This document shows, piece by piece, positions 57,905 to 64,000 of a stretch of 64,000 nucleotides of DNA. This DNA is from Anastrepha obliqua (taxonomy: Eukaryota; Arthropoda; Insecta; Diptera; Tephritidae): assembly GCF_027943255.1 (NCBI RefSeq), contig NC_072896.1, positions 39,768,501-39,832,500 of the forward strand, given 5' to 3'. The notes beneath the pieces were generated by a model. The model saw nothing but the letters and a program-made list of their open reading frames with translations, did no database searches and was not told the origin of the DNA. The position numbers and the translations under genes were made by a program. Within the stretch, counting starts at the first letter, position 1. Every line of letters begins with the position of its first letter.

Positions 57905-58067
57905 GCAGATCGAAAGACGTGAGTACCAAACAGCAATTAGAAAGGCTAGTTGCATTAATGGAAGAGAGTCCACAATTCGCAAAAGCGATTTGCACCAAAG
58001 TTAAAGCAGCAAAAAAATGGGAGGAACTGCTTGGGACCAGCAGTTCAAACGGCAGCAAAATGGATTA
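57905..58067 (+). pseudogene. Harbinger Myb/SANT-like DNA-binding protein fragment
   Basis: An open frame reads SKDVSTKQQLERLVALMEES, then PQFAKAICTKVKAAKKWEEL, to TAA at 58,065-58,067. The LERLVALMEExPxxAK pattern resembles the Myb/SANT-like (MADF/zeste-type) second protein of Harbinger elements. A possible intron acceptor TTTATGCAG lies just before it. Only one end of the protein remains. Confidence 0.5.
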
Positions 58068-58269
58068 AGGTTAATAATGGTTTTTTTTTGTGATGTTTAT
58101 AGAAATACATTTTTATTTTCCCTTGGCAGGTATGGGCTGAAATACGTAGAGGAACTGAAATACATATTTTTTTCGAATGACGAATAATTGAATAAAGAAA
58201 ATTTATAACAAAAATAAAACAGAACTGTGGCGTAAAGGTTTCTATTTAATACTTTTTAGATTTTTCTAT

Positions 58270-58561
58270 AATATTCTAAGAATTTCATTTCTTATGTTTT
58301 CTGCTTCTCCGTTATTTGACTCCACTTCAATATCTTCAGCATCATCGTTGAGGGTCTCATCGGATAACTCTTCATCCGGAAGTTGAACATTATAAAACAA
58401 GCAAATGTTGTGCAAAGCTGCACACACATTAATAATTTGTGTGGTTTTTTTTTTGGAGAATAGTTAAGAGCTCTTGCCTGCAACAAATATCTAAATCGAT
58501 TTTTCAGGACTCCAATTGTTCTCTCAATGATACTTCTCGCTTGGATTTGGCTCGGGTGCAC
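58270..58561 (-). pseudogene. Harbinger DDE transposase, C-terminal remnant
   Basis: The minus strand reads HPSQIQARSIIERTIGVLKN then RFRYLL, the conserved ERxxGxLKxRF block of HARBI1-like transposases that contains the last catalytic acidic residue. After a frameshift in the A-run comes NVCAALHNIC and an acidic tail. The N-terminal two-thirds are deleted, which makes the element 1.3 kb instead of about 3 kb. Confidence 0.8.
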
Positions 58562-59048
58562 TGCTGCAACTGGTTTTCTGTACTGGACAATAGGTTCATA
58601 AACGCCTCTTTAGATAATCTAAAGTTCTTTAAAAATCTGTAAGGAAATTTTTATTTTCTACTTCTAGCTAGTTCCACTAATCTTTCATCGTCCGATGAAT
58701 CGTCGAACCACAACTCCGTTGTACTCATTTTCACAAAAAATACTTTTTTTAACTTTTAAAAATGTTGTTAGCAAAGAATTTCAACACAATCGGTTTTTCT
58801 TTTATTTTGATTTGCTGTATCAGCTGAGAAAAATTATCTATTGTAAATGCGTCGAGCGATCGAAATTCACAATAGTCCTATTCTTCAACGAATGAGCACC
58901 ATAATACCAAATGAAAATTCGTTCGATCAGCACTTTCGACTACAGTCGAAGATCGAACGTTGCCCATAATAAGGGCCATACAAACAAGAATTAAAAGTAA
59001 AGACATTCTTATTTTAGGTAGAGTAAAAAGTTCTCTACGTATTTTCAA

Positions 59049-59054
59049 TTTATT
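59049..59054 (-). terminator. polyadenylation signal, paralogue 2
   Basis: AATAAA on the minus strand 44 nt past the stop codon, as in paralogue 1. Confidence 0.6.
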
Positions 59055-59098
59055 TCGATAATCAAATTAAACAAACACCAAACACCAAATACGAAACT

Positions 59099-59210
59099 TT
59101 ACGGGAGCTTTTTTATGAAGCGTAACGTCTCATTTAAATTACCGTTCCGTATCATGACATCCGATCCACCAAAGACATATGCGTACAACATTCCATACTT
59201 TTTACTCCAC
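59099..59210 (-). CDS. paralogue 2 terminal exon
   Basis: Same 112-nt length and acceptor TTTCTTAG as paralogue 1. Two residue changes (T to A and S to G in MLYTYVFSGSD) and no silent change. Stop TAA at 59,101-59,099. Confidence 0.75.
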
Positions 59211-62200
59211 CTAAGAAATAATTTTCTCATTTTTGCTCTCTAATGGTTGTCGGAATGTCTCGGCCGAATTGCCAAGTAAAAGTAATAAGAAAATTGGCTG
59301 TTACAACAATAAACAAAAAATTTATAAAAAATTTGCTTTAATACAACTATAAAACTATAACTGGACTTACCTCCTGAATGAGTCCATAACACAAAAGTAA
59401 TTATACCACCAACCCCGTCTTTGCTTTCTTGCACAATGACCATCGGTAGAAAACTCCATGTTTTTTATATATGAAAAATAATATAAACCCGGATCTCCTC
59501 TGCCATTTTCCAAAACATCTACAGCATACTTGGACCTCTCACCTGTGATAGCAAACTTATCATAGTAAAAGAATCGCTCCGACTCAAAATCAACACCAAC
59601 TAGTAAAGCGTGAGGTGAAGTCTTTGTCATGACATTCAAGCGGTTTAATCCAATAAAATAATCATTGTTCGCATTTCCAAAGCCAGCTTGGTATTCAGTC
59701 CAGCTTTTTTCCAAGGTACCATTATCGCTGTGCTCATTTCGTAGTATTACAGTCCACGGATAGCAATCTTTTGGGTCTTCTGGTAAACACTTAGTCAGGC
59801 AATATACATTGAACGGCGGAAAGCCCGATAATTGTAATTCGTAAATGCCATCCTTATATCGCACGCCATTCTTCACCTTCGCCTCCGTACAATCATGTAT
59901 GGCGGTTAGCTTGCGCTCAGCTTTTCTAAAATACATACATACATTAGCGCATAATAAATATTATATTGAAATTAATGAAATAAACATTTATACATACATA
60001 AATTATTTTGAGGAAAATTTCTGGCGAACTGGAACATATTTTTTTTTCATTTGTTCCAAATGTCCTGAATGGGTTGTATTCAATGTATAGCAACCCGAGA
60101 GATTATCAAAAAGTATGCGTGGATTAGAAATAGACTAAAAACGCTATGTTTGAACCCCACAAAACTCCTTCTCTTTATTACAGTTATAAGACTATCTTTA
60201 GCAGAACTGGGGATTAATACCAAAAGTAATATAAGCAATCATATTTTGTTCTTCAAAGGCAGTAAACATTATCCTGTTAGCTCCTATTGATCTTCACCGG
60301 AAAGAAGAGTCAATGCGCACGGAAGACAGTCTCAGTCAGTCAGACTTGTGAAGAACTGGACCCTTCGGGCACGGCTCGGCCACAAATAATATACAAAAGA
60401 TAGACATATCCACATACTATATGAGCCCATAAAGAAGTCATCTCTATATTGGCGGGTACAAGATGACCCACGGTGCTGGAATAGCAAGAAGCAAACCAAT
60501 GTGACTGGGAGATCAAGCGAGCATTTTCCATGCAGCAATACTAGGTAATTACCTTAAATCAATTTAGAAAGGGCATGCACAGAAATGAAAGAGTTATACA
60601 TTCTGAATTCTGGCAACACTATTAGTAATATCATCACTGTAATCGAATCCGAGGTAGTAGGAAAAGGTAAAATGAAATTATATTTAGTGTATCTTTCGAT
60701 TATCAACTCCTTTATTTTGTTCCCGTTCAGGTGAGCATCGAAGAGAGATGAGAATGAGAGAGCGAATGAATTGACTAAGGCGGTTGCTTGCCAGATGTTG
60801 ATATTCCTAGTTGCCTATTTTATATGCTCTAAAAAATGTTCACTAAAGCAATTCGCGCCATACTTACTGTTGTTCCATAACCGCAGTAGACTGCAATTTT
60901 CTCTCGAGCTCGGCTAAACGCTTCCCATTTATTTCCATAAGAGTTTTTTCACTAAAAGAAAAACATAAAGATATGAAATTAATGACGAAATCATTTCAAT
61001 ATTCACAAATTCAATGAGTCACCAAGAATGAGAAAAACCAATTCATGAATAATAAATGTACCCACGTGAACACTTAAAAAAATTCGACTCTTCTGGTTAA
61101 AATTATTCGGTACGCATAACAGAATGCCTTTAAGTGTATTTTTTTTTTTTTGTTTTTTTTTTTTTAATGTATGCTTTCAAGCTGGATGAGCTTGACATTC
61201 TTACATGCCCGTTTAATATGCCAATTAACACGTTTTGTTTACATTTTCCAAAATTTTTTTTCATACTCACTCTTGTTGAAGATTCGCAGTAGACTGCAAT
61301 TTGCTCTCAAGTTCCGCTAAGCGCTTCTCATATTTTTCCATAACAATTTGGACTCTAAAAACACAAAGAGACAATGATGATGTCAAAATTATTCAAAATC
61401 GAGTTTCATTTTACAATTTGAATTCAACACAATTTTTGAATGCGACTACATTATCCGGTAGATTATCCGAGAGATTATCAAAAAGTATGCGTGGATTAGA
61501 GATAGACTAAAAAGTACGCTATGTTTGAACCCCTCAAAACTTCTTCTCTTTATTGCAGTTATAAAACTATCTTTGGTAGAACTGGGCATTAATACCAAAA
61601 TTAATATAAACAACCAAATTTTGTTCTTCAAAGGCAGTAAACATTATCCTGTTAGCTCCTGTTGATCTTCACCGGAAAGAAGAGTCAATGCGCACGGAAG
61701 AAAGTCTCAGTCAGTCAGACTTGTGAAGAACTGGACCCTTCGGGCATGGCTCGGCCACAAATAATATACAAAAGATAGACATATCCACATACTATATGAG
61801 CCCATAAAGAAGTCATCTCTATATTGGCGGGTACAAGATGACCCACGGTGCGGGAATAGCAAGAAGCAAACCAATGTGACTAGGAGATCAAGCGAGCATT
61901 TTCCATGCAGCAATATTAGGTAATTACCTTAAATCAATTTAGAAAGGGCATGCACAGAAATGAAATAGTTATACATTCTGAATTCAGGCAACACTATTAG
62001 TAATGTCATCACTGTAATCGAATCCGAGGTAGTAGGAATAGGTAAAATGAAATTATATTTAGTGTACCTTTCGATTATCAAGTCCTTTTTTGGGTTCCCG
62101 TTCAGGTGAGCATCGAAGAGAGATGAGAATGAGAGAGCGAATGAATTGACTAAGGCGGTTGCTTGCCAGATGTTGATATTGCTAGTTGCCTATTTTATAT

Positions 62201-63741
62201 GCTCTAAAAAATGTTCACTAAAGCAATTCGCGCCATACTTACTCGGCTAAACGCTTCCCATTTATTTCCATAAGAGTTTTTTCACTAAAAGAAAAACATA
62301 AAGATATGAAATTAATGAATGACGAAACCATTTCAATATTCACAAATTCAATGAGTCACCAAGAATGAGAAAAACCAATTCATGAATAATAAATGTACCC
62401 ACGTGAACACTTAAAAAAATTCGACTCTTCTGGTTAAAATTATTCGGTACGCATAACAGAATGCGTGTAGGCTTAAAGAAAACAATCCTTCTTCTTCTTC
62501 TTTTTTTTCTTGAGGAATGCTGCAGGGTCATGATAAACGACTTCTTACTGTTGGAATTGAATGAATGGGGCTTGGAAGAAAATGTATCCATTATTTTCGC
62601 GTAACATTTTTTGTGCAAATAGTTTAAAACTGTTTTATGGTCGATCTTTAGCTCCTGAGCGATGCTACGACTACTAATATGCCGGTCAACTTCGGTTATT
62701 TCTGTAAATTTTTCGAGATTATCGACATTTCCTTTAACATCAAAAGTGCCTTAACGGAAACGACGAAACCAAAAATGCAAGTAATTGGTTGTTATAGTGT
62801 CGGTACCATAAACATCATTCACAATTTTAGCAAGCCAGGACGCATTTTCACCTTTTTCAAAGAAAAACTGTAAAATATACCGAATTTTCTCTTTGTTGAA
62901 TTCGATTGTTAACACCCTGTAACTTACAACTGAATGGACAAAAATAAAGCAGCAAATGTACTTTTTTAGTGTGAAATGTCACATGAACAACGAATATAAA
63001 CTTAAAATTATTTGATCAATGCTTTACCAGATATCGATCACTACAGCCATTTACCGAGAAAATAATGGATTTCATTTTCCCCAAGCTAATATTTCGATAT
63101 CATAATCTGTACACTGAATGCCATTTAGTTGTAAAATTTCCAACTCAACTTTTCGATTCACTTATATGTATATGCCGATCACTGTCGGATAATTATAATG
63201 ACCGAAAATATACGAAATTTTTAAAAGTTTTCGAAATCACAAATAGTCACAAATCAACCAGTGCCTTCCAGTTCTTCTGTTCTTGAGCGAAATCAATAGC
63301 TTTCAAGTGCAAAACACTGTTAAAGAAGAATCTCGAGTTGAAGTATAAGGGCTTTTAGACCAAGTAATTTCTGAGATAAATGCTGTAGTCCAACTGTGTT
63401 ACAATCACATCCCACTCAACTCTTCTACTTCAATATTTTAACACCAAAATGCTTAGTATCCGCAGCCTTAATAATAGGACCAATACTTATGTAATATTTC
63501 TTAAAAGGGTGACTAACCTTTGTAGCGCATCCTCCGTGTCTTTTTGCTGTCTTCGAATTGTTTCGACTGATTTTATTAAAGCTTCTATTTCATTTCCTGC
63601 ATCTGAGTAATCTATTAAAGGAGGATCCAAACATCCTTCATCTTTAGAAGACTCCTCGTTTACCTCGATAGCGCCAATACTATTCGCGAGCCACAGGAGA
63701 AATACTTCAAAGTAGCACAGGCGCAGAATTTGTTTGTTCAT
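59099..63741 (-). CDS. secreted fibrinogen-related protein with short stalk (paralogue 2)
   Basis: Predicted six-exon gene of 366 aa. Exon 1 63,741-63,518 carries the start and signal peptide. Stalk exons are 62,284-62,243 (42 nt), 61,354-61,271 (84 nt, type B, VQIVMEKYEKRLAELESKLQ) and 60,951-60,868 (84 nt, type A). The FReD exon is 59,925-59,371 and the terminal exon 59,210-59,099. All introns are phase 2; total 1,101 nt with no internal stop. It is a tandem paralogue of the gene ending at 35,441, in the same orientation, with the stalk in what looks like the ancestral arrangement. Role as for paralogue 1: secreted, likely oligomeric, ligand unknown. Transcript evidence is lacking. Confidence 0.8.
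59371..59925 (-). CDS. paralogue 2 fibrinogen-related domain exon
   Basis: 555 nt, same borders and Cys pattern as paralogue 1. About 13 residues differ, for example T/K after GVRY, Y/T in W-x-EYQAG, D/N in GLDRLNV, I/F in ERIFYY, N/K in RSNYA, QGV/PGL before YYFSY, and L/F in MDSLR. Only about four differences are silent. Confidence 0.85.
60090..60785 (-). repeat. intronic block repeat, copy d (paralogue 2)
   Basis: FReD-proximal copy, equivalent to 36,390-36,988 in paralogue 1 but without the MITE and with the CAGTCAGTCAGACTTGTG stretch intact. Confidence 0.75.
61446..62165 (-). repeat. intronic block repeat, copy e (paralogue 2)
   Basis: Between the type B exon and the 42-nt exon, equivalent to 41,475-42,190. 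The two differ at only a few positions. Confidence 0.8.
62480..62915 (-). mobile_element. mariner N-terminal relic in intron 1 (paralogue 2)
   Basis: Same truncated mariner piece as at 42,880-43,335, with the same stop and the same loss of the catalytic half. Confidence 0.8.
63518..63741 (-). CDS. paralogue 2 exon 1
   Basis: Signal peptide and first stalk helix as in paralogue 1. Five base differences from paralogue 1 change four residues (N to S, V to I, I to D, L to S) and none is silent. ATG at 63,741-63,739. Confidence 0.8.
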
Positions 63742-63829
63742 TTCACAGCGTCCTCGGGTATCAGACTGTTTGCATAGTCTTGTCAACTACGAATAAGAAG
63801 AAATGCGAATTCTTGGCATTATAAATTCT

Positions 63830-63914
63830 CTTATCAGCAAGAAATTTGGAATTTTGGTGCAGTTTGCGATGACCTTATTGTTATTTGTGAACAAGATAAT
63901 TCTTATTTATTATA
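63830..63914 (-). promoter_or_regulatory. possible promoter region, paralogue 2
   Basis: TATAAT at 63,914-63,909 and CTGATAAG at 63,837-63,830 on the minus strand, in the same positions as in paralogue 1. Confidence 0.25.
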
Positions 63915-64000
63915 AAGTGAATGCACTGAAAGTTCTGAGAATGCATTTTGTATTGCGTCATAAAAAATATATATGTATATATGTATGTGTAATGTAAAAT

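Larger units (their letters stand above)
57655..58977 (-). mobile_element. PIF/Harbinger element private to paralogue 2 flank
   Basis: Inverted ends GGCCCCTATTATGAGTTAGA and GGCCCTTATTATGGGCAACG, each followed by TTCGATCTTCGA. ATA lies on both sides (57,652-57,654 and 58,978-58,980). The empty site ACATATACAAACAAG is preserved next to paralogue 1 near 35,321, so insertion and 3-bp duplication are directly demonstrated. Harbinger elements make 3-bp duplications and carry two genes; remnants of both are present. Confidence 0.9.

Overview
The window is nuclear DNA of a higher dipteran, plausibly a tephritid fruit fly. Evidence: AT-rich sequence with introns, GT-AG splice sites, a dense mix of insect transposons (Helitron, piggyBac, Tc1/mariner including a DD41D type, Harbinger, jockey- and I/LOA-like LINEs, a tRNA-headed SINE), and a family of secreted fibrinogen-related proteins. 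No bacterial genes, rRNA, functional tRNA or CRISPR array was found. The species call is inference.

Layout. About 0-34 kb is a transposon graveyard with no intact host gene recognised. It holds LINE fragments (0-1.5, 6.5-7.6, 8.6-10.5, 14.0-14.3, 16.5-18.1, 20.6-21.6 kb), several mariner-type elements, and a 1.8 kb Helitron at 1.6-3.4 kb. A piggyBac element bounded by TTAA spans 25.2-33.4 kb; its transposase gene is split by Helitron material (26.1-30.8 kb) and by a mariner (31.7-32.8 kb). About 44.6-57 kb is a second transposon-rich stretch.

The host genes are two tandem paralogues on the minus strand: copy 1 (44,150 down to 35,441) and copy 2 (63,741 down to 59,099). Each encodes a signal peptide, a stalk assembled from 28-residue modules, and a C-terminal fibrinogen-related domain (FReD) whose last part lies in a separate exon. 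Each stalk module is one 84-nt exon (four heptads) with phase-2 introns on both sides, so any number of modules can be added or lost without changing frame. Copy 1 has 11 stalk exons (ten of 84 nt, one of 42 nt; predicted protein 590 aa). Copy 2 has 3 (two of 84 nt, one of 42 nt; 366 aa). Three exon types occur: A, B, and an A/B hybrid. The hybrid is what unequal crossing-over within the exons would produce, and it was then amplified as a tandem array with a period of about 390 bp.

By eye, the exons of the two paralogues differ more than the introns beside them, and most exon differences change the protein. This suggests diversifying selection on a secreted recognition-type protein. Insertions private to one paralogue (a Harbinger element in copy 2, a TA-flanked MITE in copy 1) and one shared by both (a mariner relic in intron 1) order the events: mariner insertion, gene duplication, then stalk expansion and private insertions. 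Gene models were built from splice signals, frame and phase alone and have no transcript support here.
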